DNA of 33,128 nt from Bacteroidales bacterium (GCA_016783885.1 JADHVR010000042.1:1-33128), one strand, 5' to 3'; positions 7,827-16,700 are shown, counted from the first letter of the stretch. Made by a program: numbers and translations. The notes: generated by a model not told the origin, from the sequence alone.

Positions 7827-10021
7827 TCTGCCTTTTCTGCTTCTATTGTTTTGTTACCGGCAACGACAACAAATTTTTGTATCCGGTTAGATTCAATCGC
7901 AAACTCAAAGTTTAATTCTTTAGTGACTTTTTTATTTCGTTTTACCTGCACTCCTGAAATAAGTAAAATTTGACTCTCAGTCATGTTGTCCTTTATCCGG
8001 GCATATTCCAAAGTATATTCCGATTTAATAAACCTGTAAAAAGGCGCGATAAAATCCTGAAGAAAGATCAGATATTTGTTATTGAGAGTATTTATCGGTA
8101 GCTGATCCGATATTGTTAATCCTTTGTAAAAACCGAAGATAACCTTATATGCTCCAAGATAGAAGTAAAATAGCAGTGATTTTTTATCACCCTCAAAATG
8201 TGTGAAATAATGAATGCTGCCATCGTTTTTAAACCAGGCTTTTGATTTGGTTTTCTCGCAATAAATACAGGAGTTATTATAAATATCCGTTTGAACTTCC
8301 CATGTCGTCTTTTCTTCTTTCCCCGATTTTGTTACTTTAAACGTGATTTTTTGTCCGGGAATAAAATGGAATGCCTTGTACAGTGTCTTATTTTTCTCGA
8401 TATTCGAAATAACCTCATCCTTTAAAGGTTTGTCATAAGATATTAAAACAAAATCTTTTTTCTTTCGCAAAATATAATGCCCTATTGGATAATCCAGGGT
8501 TTCTGAACCGATAAAAGGGTTTTCCTGAATTTGAAAATGGATATGAGGTTCCGGCGACCGCCCCGAGTTGCCGCAATAAGCAAGAATATCGCCTTTTTTT
8601 ACAGTATCGCCTTTTTTTACTTTGAATGATTCTTTTTTAATATGGCTGATCTTAGAATAAAGTTTTTCGGCATGTTTAACAATAATAGTGTTTCCCCAGT
8701 TTTGTTCAAGGTTCATATCACCGATTTCATTATCATCAACTCCATCAACGATTTCTTCCACCCAGCCGTCAGCAGGAGAAATAACAGGTTTATTATAGCA
8801 ATAAAAATCTTTTTTTTCGGCGCCGTTTCCCTTGTGATTATAACCGTTTTCATCCACAATTTCAAAATCCCAGGCATGAGCCCAGCTTTCTTTGTGGGTA
8901 TATTCGCCATGATGCGCCTGTGTTACAATCCATTCTCCCCAAAACGGTAACGAAAAGGGTATATATTTAAAATTGTGGAATCTTTCTTTATTATTTAATT
9001 GGGAATATAGATTTTTTTCAGGTGAAAATTGCTGATACACCACAATTTCCGGTTTGTGATAATATCTTTCCCTGAACTTGAGGATATAAAGAAACAACAG
9101 AACAATAAAGTTGAATGGTAGCGAATAAATAGAAAGCTGGAATAATGACATTATTGCCATTGTGCTGGTAACGGTAATGGAGATCAGGGGTGTAAGAAGT
9201 ATAACCCAAAGAAATGAATATTTTGACGGAACAATAAAGAAGCCACCGACTGCAATGGCTGTTAAAATAAAGTTAAAACCGATATAGCTGTAACTAAGCT
9301 CATATATGTTTCCGCCAACAAACTGGTAAAGAAAATATGCAGAAAAAAATCCAATGATTGATAAAAGAAAAGCTATCCTTGAATAAATTAGTAAGCCAAT
9401 TGCGATAACAATCCCCGCAAACAGGTGATACTGAAAGAATATAGCACCCAAAGACCTGAAATAAATGACGATTGATTCGTGAAGGTTAAGGTTGGAGAAC
9501 CAGTTATAAATGCCTACAAAAAAATAACCGCCAATGCTGAACAGTTCATTTGCCATAAAAATTCCCCTTTCACTGATGGCAAGGGCAGTAAATTCGCGGG
9601 AGGCAAGGGTTACTGTCCATATTCCGAACAGAAATGATAAGCTCAGGAAAGGCAAGCCGTATTTGCCTATCACTCCCTCAAGTAAAATCGTAACAAATAA
9701 AGTGAGAATGGAAGCAAAAAGCAGAACAAGTAAAAATTCCATGCCCATCTGGTAATAAATGCCCAATCCCAAACCAACCAGTAAAGAATTAAAACCATAA
9801 TAACCTGATTTTATGTTAAACCTGTTGAAGCCAACAAGGTATGCCGTAATGTTGGATGACAGAACAGCTATCAGCCCGCTTATTCCTGCGTTCAGATCAA
9901 AAAAAGAAACAATAAGCAGGATAATGCCAAATACCTTGCTGTTTGAGAAAAAAATTTGTGTATAGCTGTTAAGTATGCTATTGATGAAATGAGGGAATAT
10001 GTTTTTTAGCTTTTTGAGCAT
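7823..10021 (-). CDS. Urea transporter (UT/SLC14 fold) fused to M23 peptidase domain
   Basis: A 732-residue polytopic protein. Residues 30-315 form a urea-transporter-like membrane domain with two pseudo-repeats: GYYGFNSLLVGLGLGIYY (73-90) with LPFLSLSFLFGIW (123-135), and YIGFNFILTAIAVGGFF (246-262) with SLPFNFIVLLF (300-310). Residues about 360-500 are an M23/LytM metallopeptidase: H382-x-x-D385 (AHAWDFEI), H460 and H493-x-H495 (EPHIHFQIQ) match the zinc and catalytic ligands. About 230 further residues of unassigned sequence follow. It is first in a three-gene overlapping operon. ATG 10021 is clear. M23 enzymes cut peptidoglycan cross-links or act as non-enzymatic envelope regulators; coupling to urea or a small amide solute is inference. 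The basic segment after the last helix (KFRERYYHK) would put the peptidase in the cytoplasm by the positive-inside rule, which conflicts with a wall substrate. Confidence 0.88.
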   Translation of the reverse strand: MLKKLKNIFPHFINSILNSYTQIFFSNSKVFGIILLIVSFFDLNAGISGLIAVLSSNITAYLVGFNRFNIKSGYYGFNSLLVGLGLGIYYQMGMEFLLVLLFASILTLFVTILLEGVIGKYGLPFLSLSFLFGIWTVTLASREFTALAISERGIFMANELFSIGGYFFVGIYNWFSNLNLHESIVIYFRSLGAIFFQYHLFAGIVIAIGLLIYSRIAFLLSIIGFFSAYFLYQFVGGNIYELSYSYIGFNFILTAIAVGGFFIVPSKYSFLWVILLTPLISITVTSTMAIMSLFQLSIYSLPFNFIVLLFLYILKFRERYYHKPEIVVYQQFSPEKNLYSQLNNKERFHNFKYIPFSLPFWGEWIVTQAHHGEYTHKESWAHAWDFEIVDENGYNHKGNGAEKKDFYCYNKPVISPADGWVEEIVDGVDDNEIGDMNLEQNWGNTIIVKHAEKLYSKISHIKKESFKVKKGDTVKKGDILAYCGNSGRSPEPHIHFQIQENPFIGSETLDYPIGHYILRKKKDFVLISYDKPLKDEVISNIEKNKTLYKAFHFIPGQKITFKVTKSGKEEKTTWEVQTDIYNNSCIYCEKTKSKAWFKNDGSIHYFTHFEGDKKSLLFYFYLGAYKVIFGFYKGLTISDQLPINTLNNKYLIFLQDFIAPFYRFIKSEYTLEYARIKDNMTESQILLISGVQVKRNKKVTKELNFEFAIESNRIQKFVVVAGNKTIEAEKAE

Positions 10022-10144
10022 AATTAAAAATAAGTGGCGAAAATAAAGAATTATTCTTTAGACTGGTTTAATTGAAAAAGGTTGAATTATCTAAAGAGAG
10101 CTTTTAAGATTTTATTTTTATTTGGAAATCCTGCATAATTTAAA

Positions 10145-10190
10145 AAGTGAAAAATATCGGATAATTTTCATTTGCCAAGTGAAAAATATC
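10145..10190 (-). promoter_or_regulatory. Paired 14-nt direct repeat upstream of the urea-transporter operon
   Basis: aagtgaaaaatatc occurs exactly at 10145-10158 and 10177-10190, 32 nt apart (about three helical turns). It lies 124-169 nt before the operon's ATG in a gene-free region. Same-face spacing is compatible with a two-site operator. No convincing TAnnTTTG box was located for this operon. Confidence 0.35.
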
Positions 10191-10213
10191 TAAAAAATAA
10201 ATTGGAATTAATT

Positions 10214-10267
10214 ATTCGTCAGACCTCTTCGCACAAGGCAAACGCACAGGACAGTGGTCAGACGAAT
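10214..10267. repeat. Imperfect inverted repeat after the decarboxylase gene
   Basis: attcgtcagacc (10214-10225) and ggtcagacgaat (10256-10267) pair at 11 of 12 positions around a GC-rich 30-nt centre. It starts 9 nt past the decarboxylase stop codon on the minus strand. It could be a terminator hairpin, but no T run follows, so a small repeat element is equally likely. Confidence 0.5.
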
Positions 10268-10275
10268 ACACAAAT

Positions 10276-11634
10276 CTACAACTCAAACTCCTTCAAATGA
10301 TCCGGCACCTTTTCCATCGCAATTATCCTTTCAATGGTTTCATTTTCTCTAATCACGTATGCTTTACCTTTTTCATCAATCATCACCACTTTAGGTCTCA
10401 GGGTTATGAACTGCATCCATTGGGTCATATTATAAGCTCCAACGTGATGGATCACAAAATTGTCGCCTTTATTCAATAATGGCAGGCTTATACTTTCGCG
10501 TATAACATCAATATTCATGCACAGAGGTCCGTAAAGCGTTGTGTCTTCGGTATAATGTGTAAACGGCTGTGCAGGTGAGATCTTGTGGTCGTACCAGAAA
10601 GAAGTGAAAAGAATATTTACACCAATATCAATAATAGTGGTTCGTTTACCTGCAGAAGATCGTTTATTTGAAATAACCGTACCTAAAAGGAATCCTGCAT
10701 CATCAATTAAAGCCCTACCCGTTTCAAGGACGAGCATCGGAAGATTATCGGGTTCGAAATCCGAATTGATCAGGGCGCTTGTAATAGCTTCGGCAAAATC
10801 ATCGAATGTCGGGTTGGTATCATCGCCGGGCAGGTAAGAACCTTTAAGCGTATTTTTTGATGCAAATCCGCCGCCCATGTCAATGTATTTTATATCGTGA
10901 TTGTATTTCTTTTTCACGCCCAATGCCAGGTCAGCCATTTTAAAAGCAGCCGTTCCGTAAGCTTGGGCAGTAAGCATAAAAGTACCGATGTGGCAATGTA
11001 ATCCCACCAGTTCCAGTTTATCCGACCGCATAATCTTGTTCAAAGCATCCCATGCCTGTCCGTTTTCATAGTTGAACCCGAAACGATCCCACATAGGATA
11101 AATGCCTGTGTCCATGTTCACCCTGATAGCTACTTTAGGTTTTTTCTTTAGCTTATCAGTTAGCTCGATAATGGAATAAAGCTCGTCGAGGTGATCGATA
11201 TGAATGATCGATTCGTTTTTAATGGCTTTTTCAAGGTCTTCTTCAGTTTTGTCGGGTCCGTTAAAAATGATTTTGCTTCCATCAACTCCGTTCAGGATAG
11301 CTTTATCGTATTCAAATCCCGAAACCACTTCAGCCCATGAGCCTTCCTGGTGGAAGACATTGCAAACAGCGCCCAGGTAATTGGTTTTATACGACCATGC
11401 AAATTGCACTTTAGGATACCTTGTGGTAAATGCTTTTTTTGCATCCTTGTATGTCTTTCTGATTGTTGATTCGGAGATCACAAACAAAGGCGAACCGTAT
11501 TCCTTAATAAGGTCTTTTACTGCTACTCCGTCAATATGTGTTTTCGGGACGTATTCGGTTCGCAGTCCGAATTTATTTGGCATATTGGTTTCCAGCTTTT
11601 TTAAAACCGGTCGTTCATATCTTAACTTTTCCAT
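10276..11634 (-). CDS. PLP-dependent decarboxylase, fold type III (DapDC/LysA-like)
   Basis: A 452-residue cytoplasmic enzyme with alanine-racemase-type barrel and C-terminal beta domain. Visible motifs are the PLP lysine K83 in AWSYKTNYLGAVC, HCHIG (213-217), the phosphate-binding GGG (254-256), ETGR (304-307), and the second-subunit active-site motif GPLCMNIDV with C372 and D376. These match diaminopimelate, ornithine, arginine or carboxynorspermidine decarboxylases. The substrate cannot be read from motifs. The sequence around K83 (YKTN rather than YAxKAN) and the long N-terminal extension differ from housekeeping LysA. It lies downstream of an ATP-grasp and a PqqD-like gene on the same strand with a 144-nt repeat-filled gap, so a specialised pathway, not lysine synthesis, is suspected. 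Confidence 0.88.
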   Translation of the reverse strand: MEKLRYERPVLKKLETNMPNKFGLRTEYVPKTHIDGVAVKDLIKEYGSPLFVISESTIRKTYKDAKKAFTTRYPKVQFAWSYKTNYLGAVCNVFHQEGSWAEVVSGFEYDKAILNGVDGSKIIFNGPDKTEEDLEKAIKNESIIHIDHLDELYSIIELTDKLKKKPKVAIRVNMDTGIYPMWDRFGFNYENGQAWDALNKIMRSDKLELVGLHCHIGTFMLTAQAYGTAAFKMADLALGVKKKYNHDIKYIDMGGGFASKNTLKGSYLPGDDTNPTFDDFAEAITSALINSDFEPDNLPMLVLETGRALIDDAGFLLGTVISNKRSSAGKRTTIIDIGVNILFTSFWYDHKISPAQPFTHYTEDTTLYGPLCMNIDVIRESISLPLLNKGDNFVIHHVGAYNMTQWMQFITLRPKVVMIDEKGKAYVIRENETIERIIAMEKVPDHLKEFEL

Positions 11635-11658
11635 GTTTATTATTTGTGTTAAATTATT

Positions 11659-11697
11659 AATCGTAAATCGTAAATCGTCATTCGTAAATCGTCAATC
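11659..11697 (+). repeat. 7-bp tandem repeat (aatcgta type)
   Basis: Five and a half heptamers, aatcgta, aatcgta, aatcgtc, attcgta, aatcgtc and aatc, lie in the gap between the decarboxylase and ATP-grasp genes. It is clearly visible and its function is unknown. Confidence 0.85.
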
Positions 11698-11709
11698 TTT
11701 TTCTAACCA

Positions 11710-11776
11710 GACTCTTCCATGTCCCCTGACTGTCTCTTCCATCCAGATAACTATCGGGATTCGGACTCGGAAGGTC
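11710..11776 (-). repeat. Divergent copy of the 54-nt intergenic repeat family
   Basis: On the minus strand it begins gaccttcc and ends acatggaagagtc, matching the ends of the copies near the ATPase gene, but with a longer and different centre (67 nt). It begins 2 nt after the ATP-grasp stop codon. It may separate the ATP-grasp and decarboxylase genes transcriptionally. Confidence 0.55.
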
Positions 11777-11778
11777 AG

Positions 11779-12822
11779 TCAGAGTTCTCCTGTTGTTGAA
11801 ATCCGGTGAAATTCCTCCACGTCAACGATCATTTCATTGGAATACCTGATAAACATTTTACCGACAGCATATTCCTTATAAGGTTCAACTTTTTCGCCCA
11901 AAGCAAGTTTAACAAGTGCTTTCGGAATATTCTGACCCACACCTACCGAAAGGTATATCCATGCAGGCATACGCGGATTTATCTCTAACAGGTTGTATTC
12001 ATTATTGTGATCTTTAAGTAATTCAAGTTCAAATGCACCGCGCCACTTGGTTGACGAAATAAAATGATTCGTCAGTTTAAAAATTTCTTTATCATCAACG
12101 GAAATGCCACCCCATGCTTTGCCTTTATCAGTGATATATTGTTTCCGCATAGGCACAATTGAAATTGTATTTCCTTTTCCATCTCCCAGTCCTGCCACGT
12201 CGTATTCAGTACCATGAATAAATTGCTGTATAATAATAGGCAACCCCCATTTACTGCTGATCTTATTGTAGTAAGTGTTGACCTGTTCGGGCGTGTGGGC
12301 TATTTCGGCATCATATAATTTTCCTTTGACCGCAACAGGGTAAGAAAATTCATCGGTCAAACCACCGATTTCTGCAGTTGAATAAATAGCTTTGCTGTGA
12401 GGGACTTTAATATTGTATCGTTTCCCAAAGTCGGGCAGGTTAATCTTATGACGTTCTTCAAATTGTTCGGCTGTTGGCAAAAAAGTGTTTATACCCATTT
12501 CTTTCAGCCTGGATTCGAGCTTTATCATAGGGAACAATTCCGCATCGAAATTAGGAATGATCACATTTAGGTCTTCCGCATTGTTTATGTATTCAAGTCT
12601 TGCCAATAAATTATCCGTTCCGGCTGTAGGGTAGGGTATTTGATAGGTTTTGTCGATAAGGTTGTGCATATAAATGCCAGGTTCAAGCGATTCATAAGCC
12701 AAACCAATAATCTTTACATCAAGAGACTTTGCTTCACGCAAAGCCCTGATCACGGCTATTCCCGGACCGGGGCTGTCAATAGCATTTAATCCTGATACCG
12801 CAATATTAATTTTCTTTTTCAT
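11779..12822 (-). CDS. ATP-grasp carboxylate-amine ligase-like protein
   Basis: A 347-residue cytoplasmic protein. A Rossmann-like N-terminus (KINIAVSGLNAIDSPGPG) resembles carbamoyl-phosphate-synthase-like ATP-grasp enzymes. The ATP-grasp fold shows YPVAVKGKLYDAE (ATP-binding lysine), IIIQQFIHGTEYDV, the GAFELELL strand and the metal-binding LLEINPRMPAW. ATG 12822 is chosen over an upstream TTG (12834); it overlaps the PqqD-like gene by 17 nt, so the two are co-translated. ATP-grasp enzymes join a carboxylate to an amine or thiol through an acyl phosphate. The substrate is unknown. With PqqD and a decarboxylase nearby, modification of an amino acid or peptide is inferred. Confidence 0.88.
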   Translation of the reverse strand: MKKKINIAVSGLNAIDSPGPGIAVIRALREAKSLDVKIIGLAYESLEPGIYMHNLIDKTYQIPYPTAGTDNLLARLEYINNAEDLNVIIPNFDAELFPMIKLESRLKEMGINTFLPTAEQFEERHKINLPDFGKRYNIKVPHSKAIYSTAEIGGLTDEFSYPVAVKGKLYDAEIAHTPEQVNTYYNKISSKWGLPIIIQQFIHGTEYDVAGLGDGKGNTISIVPMRKQYITDKGKAWGGISVDDKEIFKLTNHFISSTKWRGAFELELLKDHNNEYNLLEINPRMPAWIYLSVGVGQNIPKALVKLALGEKVEPYKEYAVGKMFIRYSNEMIVDVEEFHRISTTGEL

Positions 12823-13066
12823 TTTCGGTTTCAATTAACAGATGTTGTTTAAGCATTCCCATAAAATCATTATAATCTTTTTCGAATGTAGCTTCATCGG
12901 TATTATACCTTGCAAGCATGGTTTTACTGATCTCTTCATAAGATTTTCCTTCTTTCAGGAAATTAAAGATTTCTATAGCAATGGGATTTACTGAAAAGGA
13001 TTCGCCTGTTGATGGGTTAAATACATATCCTGATTCGCTGGTCGCAATGTTTTTTTTGATTTTCAT
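12806..13066 (-). CDS. PqqD-like protein (RiPP recognition element fold)
   Basis: An 86-residue protein with the PqqD-family pattern: GYVFNPSTGESFSVNPIAIE (14-33), the short helix EIFNFLKEGKSYEEISKTML, a Y-x-x-D segment and a helix ending in MLKQHLLIE. PqqD-type domains are winged-helix peptide chaperones that bind leader peptides of ribosomally made, modified peptides (RiPPs). Some stand-alone relatives have other roles. It is the first gene of the trio and overlaps the ATP-grasp gene. No precursor-like short gene with a core peptide was found within about 500 nt on either side, so the partner may be elsewhere or may be a free amino acid or carrier. Confidence 0.82.
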   Translation of the reverse strand: MKIKKNIATSESGYVFNPSTGESFSVNPIAIEIFNFLKEGKSYEEISKTMLARYNTDEATFEKDYNDFMGMLKQHLLIETENEKEN

Positions 13067-13119
13067 TATGAAAAATTTAAGGTTTAGATAAAATTTTAAA
13101 CAGATGGTTTAAATATATA

Positions 13120-13503
13120 TTACCATATTATTTTCACATCATACTTTCTAAAATTTTTATCTATTGTTACAATGTTAAATCTATTATAAATTGATTGGGC
13201 AATAATTAACCGGTCAAAAGGGTCTCTATGATGATACTGAAGTGATAATAATGTTATAAGGTGGTCAAAATTATAATCAAGGATAGAAAAGCCATTTTCT
13301 AAAAGGAATTTTTTTAAATCATCAAAACCAATAGAAATTTTTAATTTCCCAAGACTTATCTTGATAGCTAATTCCCACAAACTTGCTTTACTAACAAAAA
13401 CCTGATTATTCAAGTTTTCAATCGCTGAAATAGCTGTTTTTGATAACCTTTTTTCTCCTTCAATATACCAAATTAATGCATGTGTATCAATAATTATATT
13501 CAT
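13120..13503 (-). CDS. vapC: PIN-domain toxin, VapC-like
   Basis: A 127-residue PIN ribonuclease of normal length. Acidic active-site residues are visible: D6 in MNIIIDTHALIWY, E44 in SLWELAIK, D97 in HRDPFDRLIIAQ and D115 in TIDKNF. The start ATG overlaps the antitoxin stop by 4 nt (ATGA), the usual antitoxin-first order. VapC toxins cut tRNA or rRNA and are held inactive by the antitoxin. The symbol is a family name only. Confidence 0.85.
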   Translation of the reverse strand: MNIIIDTHALIWYIEGEKRLSKTAISAIENLNNQVFVSKASLWELAIKISLGKLKISIGFDDLKKFLLENGFSILDYNFDHLITLLSLQYHHRDPFDRLIIAQSIYNRFNIVTIDKNFRKYDVKIIW

Positions 13504-13712
13504 TGCATGTATTCTTTAAAGTCATCCAACGATTCATCAAAATCATCAGATACATAAGTAAAAATACCTTTTCCACAGCCAAATTTTCGCTTTTTCAAAG
13601 GCTTAGGTTGTTTTAAACTTCCAATAAAATTTTCAACTTCCCGAATTATTGATATATCATTAATTTGAATTATCCAGTCCAGTAATTCAAGTTTTTTTGT
13701 TTGAATATTCAT
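13500..13712 (-). CDS. VapB-like antitoxin, DUF2281 family
   Basis: A 70-residue protein with an N-terminal helical part (ELLDWIIQINDISIIREVEN) and a C-terminal toxin-binding tail, KFGCGKGIFTYVSDDFDESL then DDFKEYM, as in DUF2281 proteins that accompany PIN toxins. No separate DNA-binding fold is obvious. It precedes the PIN gene with a 4-nt overlap and lies between the proteases and the PqqD module. Confidence 0.78.
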   Translation of the reverse strand: MNIQTKKLELLDWIIQINDISIIREVENFIGSLKQPKPLKKRKFGCGKGIFTYVSDDFDESLDDFKEYMQ

Positions 13713-13735
13713 AATAATAAGATATTAAATTTTTT

Positions 13736-13743
13736 CAAAAATA
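13736..13743 (-). promoter_or_regulatory. Candidate -7 box for the toxin-antitoxin pair
   Basis: TATTTTTG on the minus strand fits TAnnTTTG and ends 23 nt before the antitoxin ATG. A clear TTTG at the right distance upstream is not visible, so this is a weak call. Confidence 0.35.
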
Positions 13744-13776
13744 CAAATTTAATAATTTATTTTAAATTTTCCTTTG

Positions 13777-16700
13777 CTAATTTGTTTTAACGATTTTAAT
13801 AACGGAAATATTTTCTTTTGTTTTGAGGTGGCATATATAAATTCCATTTGTGATATTATTTTCTTCCCATTTTACGGAATGTAATCCGGCTGGGAATTTC
13901 TTTTCCGAAATAATTGTTGTTATTTTATTACCATGAATGTCATAAATACTAAGATTAATTTTATCTTCCTCTGCAAGATTGAAATTTATTGTTGTTTGCC
14001 CTGAGAATGGATTCGGGAAACTTAATAAAACAGGCTGATGCGAAACTGATGATTTACACTTTTCTGAAGTTATGACACCATCTACGCCAAAGAATTCCAG
14101 GATTTTCGCCATTAAATTCTTTTTAGTCGAAGGTGGCAAACCATCATCTAAGCCGCTGAAATCAAGAGTAGAGCCAATTGTTTTATAATTGCCGTTATCA
14201 AAAGCCACGGCAAAACCATGTTCCTCTTCAATACCGTGTAAAATAGTAAATGCGAGGGCTACAGGTACAGGTGCTAAGTAATAATTATAATACGGCATGG
14301 TTCCGGCATAACCAAATTCCATTCCTTCGGTGAAGGTTTCATTTATCCCAAAAACAGAGTCATTTAACGTCCATGTTATTGCTTCGGTTTCAATATTAAA
14401 CATAGGATGAACAACTGTTTGCGGATCATCAAACCAGGTAACTCCGCCTTCCATGTAAATGTTTCCACCGGCGTTCAGGAAGTCTGCCAGCTTCTGACCT
14501 TCAACTTCAGTTAAAATATGTTGTCCTAACTTTCTTCCTAAAACAACCAAAATATTCTGGTAAACATCCGGTTCATTTGGAATATAATTTTCGTAGTCAA
14601 ACGAAACATTTAATTCTTCAATAGTTGATTTAATAACCGGACCGGAAAGCAATTCAGGGTCCATATCAACAATCAGAACCGGAAAGCGTCCGATTAAAAG
14701 GTCGAAAGATTCGTAAATCATAAAGTCAGGCAATGCCGTGATACCGAAATCAAAATATACCAGATGACCCAGCGGAGTATTATCGGCAACTGTTAAATTT
14801 ATTGTGTCGCAGGCTGTTCCTCCTTTCGGGATATTTCCATAAATAAACTGCCCAGATCCGTTAAAAGTTATGTATGGATCAACCGTATTTAGATAACCTT
14901 CTACACCATTAGCAGTTGAATGACCATAGTTGTTTACCGGAATGATTAGATTAGCAGTTTCGCCGGGATCAAGTTTGCCGTTATCGTTATCATCTACAAT
15001 TGGAGTGCCCATTATTAGTATGGGTGAATAAGCTGTTAAATTGAATTTGCTTTCCCATAAGTTATTCAAGGAATTAAATATAGCAGAAAACGAAAGATCA
15101 TATTCATCAGGCACATTAGTATCAACGGAAAAAGATATAGCATCAGCAAGATTAATTGTTTGCCCGGGATTAACAGTGCCGATATATTCAGTACTATCGA
15201 GCATACTGATGAATGGATCGCTTATCTGAATATCAAAAGATACGTTATATATTGGTTGATTACTGATATTTTTAACAATAAAGCTTAATACAGGAGTTTC
15301 TCCGTAGTCAATCCGGTTATCATCGCCGGAGACAACTGAAAAGTAAAAAACAATTCCGTCAGAAAGCTGGTAAGTTTTTTCAGTTGAAATATTATTATAA
15401 TCAGTGGCTCTAATTGTAATGTTATAAATTTTATTATTTTCCTCCGGAAAAACAGTTAAAAGTCCATCATCGTTAATGTTCATGGATGACAGATAATTTT
15501 GGGGAGTATATGTAACAACCTGCTGTGATTCTGTTGGCAATAGATTAGAAAATTCAGCTATTTCATAATTTATTCCATCTCCGTTTGAGACGCCGGTTAT
15601 CCTGTAAAGATATTCGGGATTTTCAAAATTATCGTAATAATATTCTATACGCCCATCAGGATACAATATTGCAGTAAAATCCAACGGATATTCACCATTC
15701 TCACCCACGAGTGTTACAATCCATCTGAAGGCAGCGAAATTTTCATCTCCTTCGTACCACAAACCATCACCGGCAGAAGCATTGATTTTTAAATCCTGGT
15801 TCAGGAATAAAGCTGCCATAGGTTCATATTTGAATAACAGCATATCATCCACCTGGTAAGGAGTAGGATATTTAATTTCATTAAACATAAGAAATCCGTC
15901 AGTATGAATAGTGATGCTGTCATGATTTTCTCCGTAAAACGGAAAGGAAAAACCGATAGCCTGAGTAACATATCCGCTGGTACTGCTGTTAGGTATTATC
16001 TGTTGCCCCAGTATGTCAGGATAATTATCTTCAAATTGATTTTCGGAGTACCCGGTCAATATATCCCAGTTGTATGGTTCTGTGCCGCCTGTTGCTGTGA
16101 TTTGACAAGTAAATTGCTGATACGGAATAAAAGCCGGTAATTCTTCAGTTTCAATTATTATGTCATCAAAAGTTAAAGTATGAATAACCGCTAATGTTGT
16201 ATAGCCATTTTCAATTAGCGGCACATCGGTATCAGGACAGGCAATTTCTTGTCCGCCGTTGATATAATCCATCAGGGCGAAATAAATCAAATCACCTGTT
16301 GCTTCGTCTCCCGGGTCATGTTCATGAATCTGAAGAAAAAACTTAGCCGGCTCTCCATTGTTAACAAAACTCAATAATGGAGTTATGTCCAAGCCGAATA
16401 TAATAGTTTTATGCTGGTTTATCGTGTCATTACCTTGCATATAATGGTCGCCGCCCTGGTAGTTGAAAAGAGCAAAATCCATGGTATGTGCAGGCCAAAC
16501 ATCTGTTGTATCGGCTGACACACCGGCAATAACTTTTATTTTATGCCTTGAGTTATGCTTAAGCGTTACTTTGAACGTGAGTTTTGGAGAATAATCTCCT
16601 TTAACATTAATTATATGCACCGATTTATTCCATATTCCCCCATCGAATTTCTCCTCAGCCAGGGTTTTATACATCATATAGCAAAATCCGCTGTCAGCCC

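Noticed and set aside
10214-10267. Rho-independent terminator after the decarboxylase gene
   Set aside because: The stem is imperfect, the loop is about 30 nt and no T run follows, so it is listed as an inverted repeat only.
11381-11809. 142-codon plus-strand frame
   Set aside because: It is antisense to the decarboxylase and crosses the heptamer repeats and the 54-nt-family copy. No domain is seen.
12806-13119. RiPP precursor peptide gene beside the PqqD-like gene
   Set aside because: No short frame with a leader/core appearance was found between 13067 and 13119 or within the operon. The 70-codon gene at 13500-13712 is an antitoxin by its DUF2281-like tail and its overlap with a PIN toxin.
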